The position numbers were made by a program, and so were the translations under genes. Below the pieces are notes generated by a model. It did no database searches, was not told the origin of the DNA, and saw nothing but the letters and a program-made list of their open reading frames with translations. From assembly GCF_028606985.1 (NCBI RefSeq), contig NZ_CP117416.1:3696001-3760000 (forward strand): 64,000 bases of DNA, given 5' to 3'. Shown here piece by piece: positions 51,998-60,786 of this stretch; the first letter of the stretch is position 1; every line of letters starts with the position of its first letter. This DNA comes from Paenibacillus kyungheensis. GTDB taxonomy: Bacteria > Bacillota > Bacilli > Paenibacillales > Paenibacillaceae.

Positions 51998-53734
51998 TTA
52001 ACGTCGTAATTGAATAATCGCTTGTAATCCGCGATCAGTATTACGTAATTTGAGCCGTCCACCAATCGTTTTGAGAAAAGCATCCATATGATACAGACTG
52101 ATCGTATCTGCATTGTTATTTTGAGAATAATCTGACTGAAAATAATTCCAGCGCATCTTATCATCAATACCTCCACCTGTATCTTCTATCGTAATTACAA
52201 TCTCTTCTTCTTCCATACATGAACTGATTTTAAGTGTTTTGTTCGCTCGCTTGGATCTGGGTGCAAATGCACCTTGTTCATTCATATCTGCTGGTGCTTC
52301 ATAATGATGTGCCATCGCTGTTACTGCATTTTCGACCAATCCTTGAATCGTGCGATACAACATAGCAGATTGAGCAGCGATCGGAGATACAGGCTCCTGC
52401 TTCACGATCACTTCAATCCCTTTCATATCCAGCGCACGATTCGCCCATTTCAACGACTCTGTAATCACTTCATTCATATCGGCAAAATGAATACCTGCTG
52501 CACCATGCATCTTCTGCTCTAATTCTTCACGCAATTCTTGTACAGATAGAGCCAGTTCAGCAATATAAGATTCCTGCTTCAATCGTCCTTGTGTGAAATT
52601 CTGGTTCAGCTCGCGGAAAAATTCAAGTTCAGCGCGTGATGCAGAATCTCCTCGACTGGCAGAAGCTTCTAAATTGTCTGCTAAATTATTATAAAAACCA
52701 AGCAACTTCAGATCATCTCCACCTGTTAAGCGTGTTGTTCGATTCTGTAGTTGTTGTAACTGTTCTTCCATCGACTGCAACATCGGTAAATAGTACGTAT
52801 CTTGTTGCTGTTTTAAATCTTCTTCACGACGTTGATCCCGTACTTGAGTATTGATGGTATTGTCTTTGATCACCCGTCTACGATAAAACACCATTACAAT
52901 AGCCGCTATAAACAAAATCGGTATATAGATTAACAACATCCGATTTCGGAACTGATTCACATTTTTGACAGTATCGTTATCCATTTCATGAACAGCGATA
53001 TACAGCGCATGATTATCATCAATACGACTGAATCCAATGCCGTATTTCAGATGATTGTCTTCGACTATTCCTGTGTTACCGTCTAGTAATTTCTTAGTAA
53101 CTGTTGTAATATCGACTCTACCGATATCTGTTGATGTCCGTGATCCTACTACTTTGAATTCTTCATTATAGATTAATGTCTCATAATGGGTAGGATCAGC
53201 TATAATGCGTTGGGTTAACATAGCGGTATCAATCGTACGCACTGCAAATCCATTTTGGCTTGTGCCTTTGATCCGACAGATCATATATTGTACAGGTTGA
53301 TTATTTTCTGTCGTAAATCCTGTAATCCCACAGCCATTTTGCAACGTTTGGATCTGTTTGACAGCGGCTTGCATTACCGGGTTATCATGTCCACCGATCA
53401 GTTCATATTGATTGTTCAGCACATAGAATTCACCTGGATTGCGTGTTATTCCATTGGTATAAGATCGTTTGGCATTATCCAATATATTTTTGCCAATCGT
53501 CGCTGCCAATTCATTAAGTTCTACTTGCCACGTCTGATACTGGCTATTGATATTGGTAGAAGTAGCTTGCACAATATCTTGCAGACGTGTTTCACTAATC
53601 TCGGTAATCTGTGTCTGATATTCACGAACAGCAAACCATTGGATTGCAAATAGCAATACCGCTGAAATGCCCATAACAACTGCATACAAAATCAGCCGTT
53701 GCCATATGGGTCTAATAAAAGCCCAACCTTTCAT
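51998..53734 (-). CDS. Cache-domain membrane protein with degenerate HATPase domain
   Basis: About 578 residues. A membrane helix (about 12-33), an exterior Cache-like sensor (about 35-250), a second helix (about 262-285), a coiled coil (about 300-420) and a C-terminal HATPase_c region (about 430-578) are visible. The N box (GLVENAVTAMA) and a G1-like motif (EDTGGGID) are present, but no standard H box (SHELRTP-type) and no GTGLG-type G2 lid can be found; instead NNADTISLYHMDAFL follows. The start overlaps the preceding gene (ATGA) with AAAGGAG upstream, so the TTG-type longer form from 53791 is unlikely. It may pass its signal to the receivers in the locus without classical autophosphorylation. 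Confidence 0.82.
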   Translation of the reverse strand: MKGWAFIRPIWQRLILYAVVMGISAVLLFAIQWFAVREYQTQITEISETRLQDIVQATSTNINSQYQTWQVELNELAATIGKNILDNAKRSYTNGITRNPGEFYVLNNQYELIGGHDNPVMQAAVKQIQTLQNGCGITGFTTENNQPVQYMICRIKGTSQNGFAVRTIDTAMLTQRIIADPTHYETLIYNEEFKVVGSRTSTDIGRVDITTVTKKLLDGNTGIVEDNHLKYGIGFSRIDDNHALYIAVHEMDNDTVKNVNQFRNRMLLIYIPILFIAAIVMVFYRRRVIKDNTINTQVRDQRREEDLKQQQDTYYLPMLQSMEEQLQQLQNRTTRLTGGDDLKLLGFYNNLADNLEASASRGDSASRAELEFFRELNQNFTQGRLKQESYIAELALSVQELREELEQKMHGAAGIHFADMNEVITESLKWANRALDMKGIEVIVKQEPVSPIAAQSAMLYRTIQGLVENAVTAMAHHYEAPADMNEQGAFAPRSKRANKTLKISSCMEEEEIVITIEDTGGGIDDKMRWNYFQSDYSQNNNADTISLYHMDAFLKTIGGRLKLRNTDRGLQAIIQLRR

Positions 53735-54180
53735 GACGATTTCTCTCCTTTGCGTTGCTCCAAACGATACAGTATCGCTTGCATAAGACATTCCAGTTCA
53801 AATGTAACCAATGGCAATCGTGCACACCATAAGTGCGGTGTTCGGCGTTGCAGTGCTGCAAATCGCACAGCATCTTCGGGTTCTCCGTAGCTAAGGAGCA
53901 ACAGTTCGCAATGCTTCGCGATATACAGAAGGTCTAATTCTTCTTCCGTATACTCGCGAAGATTCACGATATAAATGTCGTAAGTTTCATCCATATGTTT
54001 GAGTCCATGAGATACAGTTAATGTCAGATTGGCATGCTGATTTCCTTGATATTGGTGAAATAAACGCATTCCTTTTTCCCATAGTGCATGCTCGGCTGAA
54101 CTGAATCGTTCGCAAAATAAGCGCAGTTCGCAAGCTACACTCGTATCTTTTAAAAATGCCAAAATATTGATATTATACAT
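53731..54180 (-). CDS. Probable pseudo-receiver protein
   Basis: A 149-residue protein not recognised from any named family. Its secondary structure pattern follows a receiver: INILAFLKD, then YDIYIVN (strand 3), ELLLLSYG (strand 4) and PHLWCARLPLVTFELECLM (strand 5 and helix 5). The positions that hold Asp, Thr and Lys in receivers are N73, S97 and R121, so phosphorylation is not expected. Coupled to the Cache/HATPase gene by a 4-nt overlap, which suggests a complex. The ATG at 54178-54180 follows GAGG; the longer frame to 54237 would run into the divergent gene. Confidence 0.65.
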   Translation of the reverse strand: MYNINILAFLKDTSVACELRLFCERFSSAEHALWEKGMRLFHQYQGNQHANLTLTVSHGLKHMDETYDIYIVNLREYTEEELDLLYIAKHCELLLLSYGEPEDAVRFAALQRRTPHLWCARLPLVTFELECLMQAILYRLEQRKGEKSS

Positions 54181-54225
54181 GTAGTTCCTCATTTCTGAAC
54201 CTATGATTGGAGTTATCCAGAGCTT

Positions 54226-54918
54226 ATGAAAACCCAAAGTATTCTGTTTGTTGATGATAATAAGATGGTATTAACGATTCTTGAACGCTGGTTAGAAGAG
54301 GAAAATTTTCACATTCATATGGCTAATAACCCCAAAGAAGCTTTACGGATTATTGAGCAACACCACATCGATGTTGTTGTATCTGATTTGCTAATGCCAG
54401 GTATCGATGGGCTTGCTTTTTTAACAATGATGAAAGCAGATTATCCCCACGTCGTCCGCATTATTTTATCCGGTCATTTACATACACAATCGATGCTAGC
54501 TGCGATTAATCAAGTGGGAATTTTCAAATTTCTTACCAAACCGTTAGAACTCACTGACTCGTTGAAGCAGATATTTTATGAAGCATTACAACAAGCCGAA
54601 CGAAATCAATTGGCTCACCATGCTGAGCAACAGTTCGCCAATCATTTATCGGCATTTATTATCGATATGATGAAGGTAACCGATCAACCGTATGTATTGC
54701 TCAATCATGATCATCTGGTTATTGCTCATCATCACTCGTTCGCTCACCTGTATACAGTCGGACAATCTCTGCTTCATCCGAGCTATGACGGTATTCAGTT
54801 AGATTCACATTCGTTGTATATTCCTCGTCACGAACTTGAAAATTATCAATCATCGATTTGCAATATCCGCCAGTTAACATTCGGAGATACTTTATTGCGA
54901 TTTATTTATTTTCATTAA
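54226..54918 (+). CDS. Response regulator with uncharacterised C-terminal domain
   Basis: The protein has 230 residues. A complete receiver (DD at 10-11, D54 in VVSDLLMPG, Lys105 in FLTKPLE) is followed by a C-terminal part (about 125-230) that is neither a DNA-binding domain nor an HD-GYP or GGDEF domain. It contains a His-rich stretch (NHDHLVIAHHHSFAH). The gene is embedded between minus-strand genes: its start is 45 nt from the divergent pseudo-receiver start, and its last 17 nt overlap the 3' end of the GT2 gene. It probably works by protein contact. Confidence 0.88.
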   Translation: MKTQSILFVDDNKMVLTILERWLEEENFHIHMANNPKEALRIIEQHHIDVVVSDLLMPGIDGLAFLTMMKADYPHVVRIILSGHLHTQSMLAAINQVGIFKFLTKPLELTDSLKQIFYEALQQAERNQLAHHAEQQFANHLSAFIIDMMKVTDQPYVLLNHDHLVIAHHHSFAHLYTVGQSLLHPSYDGIQLDSHSLYIPRHELENYQSSICNIRQLTFGDTLLRFIYFH

Positions 54919-55816
54919 TAGGTAACGATTGGGCAGAACGGGAACTGCTTTGCAAAAGTGCAGTTACCCCGAGCACGCTAAGGCAGATATACATCCATAC
55001 CATTCCGACTGTTAACAACGGATGACATAGATAACAAATCAGATTGTCACGTGAATACAATACCGGACGGAAAAAGTACCATCGCTCTAACGCTTTGCGT
55101 AATCCTCCTTCTTCTGTAGAAAGAGTACGATCCATTACGGAGAAATAATACGCTTTTTTACGTAATACATCATTCAGATATACTTGCTTTTCATCATGGT
55201 AAATACGCGTAAAAGTAGCACGCCGAATCTCTCCGCCTTCTTCTACATAACGTAATGTCGGTTGAATTTCTTCAAATGCGATTTGATCGGCATTAAATCC
55301 ACCTGTTGATTCATAAGCATCTATACGCCAGAATCTTGCTGCTTCTATCGAACGCTTACCCAGTTGCTCTCCTGCATTATTAATTACGTTACGTTCAAAC
55401 ACTTTCACTTTAGAAAAGAAGTTAGTTGCTGTTGAATAGGCTTCTTCCGGTACAACCAGTGCCCCCACTTCAGGATGTTCATTCAAAAATGAAGTGCACT
55501 GACTTACTAGCTGATTCGCCAAAATCATATCAGAATCAATCACAAATATATACTTTGCATTCAATCGCTGTGCTTCCTCAATCGCTGTAACTCGCGCTAC
55601 CCCACGTTCTCCATGAGGCAATGCCAATACGGTGATCGGAACAATACTCTCTTCGGACAACTGCTGAATCGTCTGAACTGTATGATCGCTAGAACCATCG
55701 TCTGCAACAACGATATGAAGAGATTGATAATCATGCTGATTCATACAGCTACGTAGACAATCCACTACCGTTTGTTCATTATTGTACGTGGAGAAGAGGA
55801 TGACGACTTTGTCCAT
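54902..55816 (-). CDS. GT2 family glycosyltransferase
   Basis: The protein has 304 residues. The GT-A motifs are ILFSTYNNEQTVVDCLRSC, VADDGSSDHT and VIDSDMIL (DxD), with an acceptor-side FEEIQPTLRYVE. A C-terminal hydrophobic segment (about 265-288, LLTVGMVWMYICLSVLGVTALL) could attach it to the membrane. The start follows AGGAGG and lies inside the end of the GT4 gene (38-nt overlap). Sugar specificity is not predictable. Confidence 0.92.
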   Translation of the reverse strand: MDKVVILFSTYNNEQTVVDCLRSCMNQHDYQSLHIVVADDGSSDHTVQTIQQLSEESIVPITVLALPHGERGVARVTAIEEAQRLNAKYIFVIDSDMILANQLVSQCTSFLNEHPEVGALVVPEEAYSTATNFFSKVKVFERNVINNAGEQLGKRSIEAARFWRIDAYESTGGFNADQIAFEEIQPTLRYVEEGGEIRRATFTRIYHDEKQVYLNDVLRKKAYYFSVMDRTLSTEEGGLRKALERWYFFRPVLYSRDNLICYLCHPLLTVGMVWMYICLSVLGVTALLQSSSRSAQSLPINENK

Positions 55817-56993
55817 GCTCTTGTGCCTCCTTTACCAGATGATCAACAAATGTATCGAATGCTGCTCCGGTATGATTAAAATGGAATTTAAGCGCATATT
55901 CATATGCACGCTTACGCATACCTGCATAATCTTCTCCGCCCATTGCGGCACGCTCCATTTGCTCGGATAATCCTTTTACATCGCCATGAAAGCAGAGATA
56001 GCCTGCTTTGCCAAAATCAGTCGCATCAACAAGCCCTGGAGAGTTACTAACAATACTTGGTGTGCCTACAGCCGCCGCTTCGGTTACCGTCAATCCCCAT
56101 CCTTCACGTAAGGATGGAAATACCAATGCTTGCGCCCGGCTCATCAATTCAAGCTTGCGTTCTTCAGAGACAAATCCATGAAAAATCACATCTACTTCTG
56201 GATCATTTTCTTTACCGTACGTTAATCCATATTGATTCATAATCGGCAACAATGCACACTGTACATACTCTTCATTTGTGCGACCAGCAATCCACAATTT
56301 AGCCTGCGGAAATTTCTTTTTCAATTCGCCAAAAGCTTGAAACACCAGATCAATTCCTTTGTATTTCACAAATCGACCGACATACATAAAAGTAGGTTGC
56401 TCTTCTTTCGGTAAAAATTGCTCTGGCTGCCAGTGCTCAAATTCAATTCCTTCCGGCAATAAATGAACACGCTTGGCATCAAAGCCCAGTTGTAACAAAT
56501 CATAACGAGTCGATGGTGATACAGTGATCGTCTGATCTTTTTGCGCTAACTTCAGCATCCATGGCTCTAGTGCATGACCGATATGATTCAGTGGAAAGCT
56601 AGCATTTTCATACCAGATCTCACGAGTTAATTGATGGATAAAAAAGATGCGTTTGGCTGGTTCTACCCAGAATGAAGTGAAGAATTGATGTGTATTGGAT
56701 TGATTGACCACATAATCAATTTCGTTACGATGCTGACGATAATACCGAATCGCATGACCGATCACACTATAGATATTACCTTGACGAATATAGGTCACTC
56801 CATCGATCTCTTCTTCAGCCGGTAACCCTGCAAATTGAGGAGCAAAATGAATAAAACGATAGCGATTTTGCTGGGAACGTTTTAACATTTCATGAGTAAA
56901 AATTTCTGCGCCTCCACTTTTGGGAGAACGAATATCACGCCATGATAATAGTAGAATAGTGATTTGATCTTTTTTTACATTGATAGAATCCAT
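55779..56993 (-). CDS. GT4 family glycosyltransferase
   Basis: The protein has 404 residues with a GT-B fold. The C-terminal nucleotide-sugar region shows TFMYVGRFVKYKGIDLVFQAF, then GFVSEERKLELMSRAQALVFPSLREGWGLT with the EGWGLTVTEA acidic motif of GT4 enzymes. The N-terminus has SGGAEIFTHEML. Such enzymes often transfer mannose or glucose from GDP- or UDP-sugar with retention. GDP-mannose from ManC is a likely donor. The start follows GAAGGAG. Confidence 0.93.
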   Translation of the reverse strand: MDSINVKKDQITILLLSWRDIRSPKSGGAEIFTHEMLKRSQQNRYRFIHFAPQFAGLPAEEEIDGVTYIRQGNIYSVIGHAIRYYRQHRNEIDYVVNQSNTHQFFTSFWVEPAKRIFFIHQLTREIWYENASFPLNHIGHALEPWMLKLAQKDQTITVSPSTRYDLLQLGFDAKRVHLLPEGIEFEHWQPEQFLPKEEQPTFMYVGRFVKYKGIDLVFQAFGELKKKFPQAKLWIAGRTNEEYVQCALLPIMNQYGLTYGKENDPEVDVIFHGFVSEERKLELMSRAQALVFPSLREGWGLTVTEAAAVGTPSIVSNSPGLVDATDFGKAGYLCFHGDVKGLSEQMERAAMGGEDYAGMRKRAYEYALKFHFNHTGAAFDTFVDHLVKEAQEHGQSRHPLLHVQ

Positions 56994-57005
56994 AGTCTTG
57001 CTCCT

Positions 57006-58289
57006 TCAATTCAAAATAGTAGGGTCATGCGGCTGAACAGAATTGGATCGGATCGTCTGACGTGGATATAAATACCTCCACGCATCGATAATAAAATAAA
57101 TAGCTAACACGCTATATAAGCAAAGTTCAGCATACAAAAAGCTTTGTGGGCTTGTATGCCATGAGCCAAATGAAATCAACAACAATATAGCTCCAGCAAG
57201 CATTCCCCACATAAATGTACGCCGTCCCATCAGTACGTGAACATGTACGAAAAAGAGCACAATCGAAAATAACCAGTATACCCAACCACCCAGTATTAAA
57301 TATTGTTCTGCGGATTGATAGGCTTTGCCAAATAGTAATGGAATCGACATTGGAAAAATAAATGTAGTTCCGATATAGACACAGATCGCCGCGCAAAACA
57401 TCAATCCACTGTAGATACCGATCAATTGACGTAATCCTTTTTTGTTATCACCGTTAGCTCCCAACTTGGGGATAAAAGCTGCGATCAGACTATACGAGAC
57501 ATAATAGACAAGTTGACTATATTTCAGTGCAATAGCATACCCACTGCTTTGTACAGGGAAATAATGCTGTACTACAATCATGTCGATAGAAATAAAAAAC
57601 AATACAAACAGATTGGTAATCAGACTATCTGTAAAATCCTGACCAAGTGACTTCCAAATACCTGATAACTGATGGGTCTGTGCAGTTGTAGAAGATACTC
57701 TATGCTGACGAATACTGAATATCCATCCATGTATCAATGACAATAACATTCCTGCGCAACTACCAATCAATACAGCTTTTAATGTAAATCCTGAAGCTGC
57801 CAGTATAAAAAAGACCGTCAATTTACCAAGTACTTCGATATAATAATTAATGTTGAGCGCTAACATACGTTCTTTGCCTTGCATATCACCACGGGTCATA
57901 CTCACAATCGTATGCAGGAAAACAAGTATGTAAAGGAGTAGTAATGAACTAGCATCAACGCCAAGCATCGAACGCAATACAGGTAAAAGCATCAATAGGA
58001 TAATACATGAAGCCAGGCTCAATATTATGGGTGTTTTGATCAACAATGCACCTAAAGGCAATTGCTTGAGCGCTAATGTTCGATCTTCTTTTGAGACCAC
58101 TTTGGCTGTTAACAGTTGAACCGATAAGCCCAGAACTGACAATAAAGCGAACAAAGCCAGTAACGCATTTGCTTGTCCATAAGCAGCCCCTGTTAAGTAC
58201 CAACTAGCCGCAATATGAAAGAAAAAATTGAATCCGTTTAGTAACACATTAAAAAAAGGAAAAAAGATAGCACGTACCCGACTGATCAT
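57006..58289 (-). CDS. Wzx-type oligosaccharide flippase (MATE/MVF-like)
   Basis: The protein has 427 residues and about 12 membrane helices. Features of polysaccharide flippases are the early GAAYGQANALLALFALLSVLGL segment and FFISIDMIVVQHYFP (acidic residue in helix 7 region). It probably moves lipid-linked oligosaccharide across the membrane. It starts one base after the stop of the upstream GT2 gene and lacks a strong SD of its own, so translation is probably coupled. Confidence 0.88.
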   Translation of the reverse strand: MISRVRAIFFPFFNVLLNGFNFFFHIAASWYLTGAAYGQANALLALFALLSVLGLSVQLLTAKVVSKEDRTLALKQLPLGALLIKTPIILSLASCIILLMLLPVLRSMLGVDASSLLLLYILVFLHTIVSMTRGDMQGKERMLALNINYYIEVLGKLTVFFILAASGFTLKAVLIGSCAGMLLSLIHGWIFSIRQHRVSSTTAQTHQLSGIWKSLGQDFTDSLITNLFVLFFISIDMIVVQHYFPVQSSGYAIALKYSQLVYYVSYSLIAAFIPKLGANGDNKKGLRQLIGIYSGLMFCAAICVYIGTTFIFPMSIPLLFGKAYQSAEQYLILGGWVYWLFSIVLFFVHVHVLMGRRTFMWGMLAGAILLLISFGSWHTSPQSFLYAELCLYSVLAIYFIIDAWRYLYPRQTIRSNSVQPHDPTILN

Positions 58290-58290
58290 T

Positions 58291-59412
58291 TTAACGCACC
58301 CGCCGATCCAGTCGCCAGATATCGATTAAAGATCGCAAAAAGCGAGCTGAATCTTTCCACACTTCAATATGCGAACCTTCGCGGTCAATACATTTGACAG
58401 GAATCTGTAACACACGTAATTGTAATCGTTTGGCAATAAACATCATTTCCAGATCAACTGCTAGTCCAAGCTCTTGCTTTAGATGAGGAAACATTCGCTT
58501 TACGGCTACAGAACTCATAATTTTGAGACCGGTCTGTGAATCAATCACACCTGTTGGCAAAAATGGCCTACAAATCTGTCGTTTGCAAAAGCTGACTATT
58601 GAACGTACCAGTGACCGATTTTCGGCGGTCATGTCTTTGGTGCCAATCACTACATCGTAATATCCTTGCCTGACCACATTGATCATTTTGGCAATATCCT
58701 CGATAAAAAAGGAATCATCTGCATCGACAAATACATAATAATCAGCTTCTATCGTACGCATTCCTTCTAAATAGGTGCCTGCTTTGCGTGTATTACGCTC
58801 TAATTGCTGGGCTTTGAAAAGCGGGCTAGCATTACGATTAATTCGATTGATCACCATACTTGTTGAATGTTCTAACGATTCTAAAAGATGCTGCGTTCTA
58901 TCCAAGCTTCCATCGTCTATGACATAGATAGAACCTTCTACCAGATGACTGCGAATAAACGTTTGCAACCGTTCTGCAAATTTTTTCACATGAATAAACC
59001 GCTCTTCTTCGTTGTACACCGACAAAATAAAAGCAATATGCGGGCTTTTAGCTGGATATTCGGGGTACAATAAACTTTGAATTTCAGAGAGCATTTCTTC
59101 GCTATGATTATCTTTCCAGTACAATAATCGCAATCGACCTACTCCTGTAATGCGCACGAGATGTTGATCACTGACAGGCTGAGCAACATCAGTAATTAAC
59201 AATAGTGCCATTTGTGGAAAATACAGTCTGATCTGATTAGCCGTTTGTACAGTTCGTTCAGGATCTGTATACGCGATAATGCAACAACGTGCAGTCTCAT
59301 ACATTTCCAGTTCATCCGGTTGATCACAAAACGATGTTTCGTAAAAATAAATAACATTTTCGTAGTCAATATTTCGGATATGATCCGTAAAAATGGTTAT
59401 ATGTCCATGCAT
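58291..59412 (-). CDS. DPM1-like GT2 glycosyltransferase with N-terminal receiver-like domain
   Basis: The protein has 373 residues. Residues about 1-118 follow a receiver-like alpha/beta pattern with D50 (CCIIAYTD), T74 (LLLITD) and K100 (RLLYWKD) at the spacing of the Asp/Thr/Lys triad. Residues 125-373 are a GT2 domain: FILSVYNEEERF, YVIDDGSLDRT, YVFVDADDSF and a C-terminus (REGSHIEVWKDSARFLRSL) like dolichyl/polyprenyl-phosphate mannose synthases. It is first in the minus-strand operon GT2-flippase-GT4-GT2. CGGAGGG precedes the ATG. A response-regulator-like switch on a glycosyltransferase is unusual; a diverged, non-phosphorylated domain is the alternative. Confidence 0.82.
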   Translation of the reverse strand: MHGHITIFTDHIRNIDYENVIYFYETSFCDQPDELEMYETARCCIIAYTDPERTVQTANQIRLYFPQMALLLITDVAQPVSDQHLVRITGVGRLRLLYWKDNHSEEMLSEIQSLLYPEYPAKSPHIAFILSVYNEEERFIHVKKFAERLQTFIRSHLVEGSIYVIDDGSLDRTQHLLESLEHSTSMVINRINRNASPLFKAQQLERNTRKAGTYLEGMRTIEADYYVFVDADDSFFIEDIAKMINVVRQGYYDVVIGTKDMTAENRSLVRSIVSFCKRQICRPFLPTGVIDSQTGLKIMSSVAVKRMFPHLKQELGLAVDLEMMFIAKRLQLRVLQIPVKCIDREGSHIEVWKDSARFLRSLIDIWRLDRRVR

Positions 59413-59693
59413 GAAAGTACCCTCCGTTTAGTGCGGATACCTTATTTTGTCTAAAAAGGATTAAAAATGTTTTTACTTTAGTATAAAAGTACTACTTCTA
59501 TTTTTAATACTTTATTAACAAAATAACATATAATCATTGATATAAAAGCATTTTTTATAAATAAAAACTAAAAAGCAAGATGTTAAGAGTTTTATCTTTA
59601 GACCTATTTTTCTTAAAAATTAGAAATAAATGGTTCTTTTTTACTAGTACTAAAGATTTTTATTGTGTCAATAGGAAGATTTTCGAGTAATCG
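59413..59693. other. AT-rich divergent intergenic region
   Basis: No gene is visible. It should contain the promoter of the minus-strand glycan operon, and several TATACT/TAAAAT-like sequences are present, but none can be chosen with confidence. Confidence 0.3.
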
Positions 59694-59722
59694 TTTCCAG
59701 CTTGTAAGGGATAGAGTATAAT
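59694..59722 (+). promoter_or_regulatory. Putative sigma-A promoter of the EamA transporter gene
   Basis: -35 TTTCCA, spacer 17 nt, -10 TATAAT (perfect). Confidence 0.5.
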
Positions 59723-59782
59723 CATAAAGGCATAATTCTTCAAAAATAAACCAATATTATACTTATATTTAGGAGCACATCT

Positions 59783-60736
59783 ATGAATCCACATGCAACC
59801 TCTAAGAGTCCTGCTATTCCTTTAGAAATTCTTTATGTGATTGGTATTCTGGCTATTTCGTTTTCTTCTATTTTTATTCGCTGGTCAGATGCAGAAGTAT
59901 CGGTGATCGGTATGTACCGATTATATTTCACCAATTTACTATTATTACCGCTTGCGATTCGCTATCGCAAAGAACTATTTCGGATTCAGCCCAAAACATG
60001 GTTGATGTTAGGAATTTCAGGCTTGATGCTTGCTCTACATTTCCTGCTCTGGATGGGTTCGCTACGCTTAACTACTGTAGCTAGCTCCACTGTGATCTTG
60101 ACACTGGAACCCATTATGGTCGTTATTGGCTCCTATTTTCTATTCCGCACCCATACGAATCGATTTATGATTATCGGTATGGGTATGGCTGTTATCGGAT
60201 CGGTGGCGATCGGTTGGGGAGATTTTGCCCTTTCAGGAACAGCATTACAAGGCGATATTTTATCGTTTCTTGGTACGATTGCAGTGGCTATACATATGCT
60301 GATCAGCAAACATATTCGTTCTCATATGGAAGCTTTGATTTATAATTTCTGGGTGTTCTTTATTGCAGGTAGTGTAATGGCACTTTACAATCTGTTCAAT
60401 GATATTCCGTTTACCGGTTATGCTGCTAAAGATTGGGGCGTATTCTGGTTACTCGCTATTGTGCCTACTCTATTTGGACATTATTTGTTTAACTGGCTTT
60501 TGAAATATATGAATGCTGGTGCTGTGTCTATGGCGGTATTGGGTGAACCCGTTTTTGCTTCACTGCTTGCTTTCTGGTTACTGGGCGAATCGTTAACAGG
60601 TATTCAATTAGGTGCTGGTGTATTGATTTTACTCGGAGTATGGGTATTTATTCGATTCGGTAAAGACAAAACTGAAGCGTTAGTACCTCCTGATCTGATG
60701 GCGACAGAAGAAGAAATGGTAGAGCGAGAGAAATAA
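59783..60736 (+). CDS. EamA/DMT-family transporter
   Basis: The protein has 317 residues and ten predicted membrane helices in two EamA repeats, with the repeat signatures FSSIFIRWSDAEVSVIGMYRLYF and VVASS-type TTVASSTVILTLEPIMVVIGSYFLF, then LAIVPTLFGHYLFNWLLKYMNAGAVSM and LGEPVFASLLAFWLLGE. It is probably an exporter or importer of small metabolites. Start fixed by AGGAG. Single gene. Confidence 0.92.
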   Translation: MNPHATSKSPAIPLEILYVIGILAISFSSIFIRWSDAEVSVIGMYRLYFTNLLLLPLAIRYRKELFRIQPKTWLMLGISGLMLALHFLLWMGSLRLTTVASSTVILTLEPIMVVIGSYFLFRTHTNRFMIIGMGMAVIGSVAIGWGDFALSGTALQGDILSFLGTIAVAIHMLISKHIRSHMEALIYNFWVFFIAGSVMALYNLFNDIPFTGYAAKDWGVFWLLAIVPTLFGHYLFNWLLKYMNAGAVSMAVLGEPVFASLLAFWLLGESLTGIQLGAGVLILLGVWVFIRFGKDKTEALVPPDLMATEEEMVEREK

Positions 60737-60786
60737 AATGCAATACGATGCATAAATGATGTGCAATGAATTGGGAGTTCAACACT

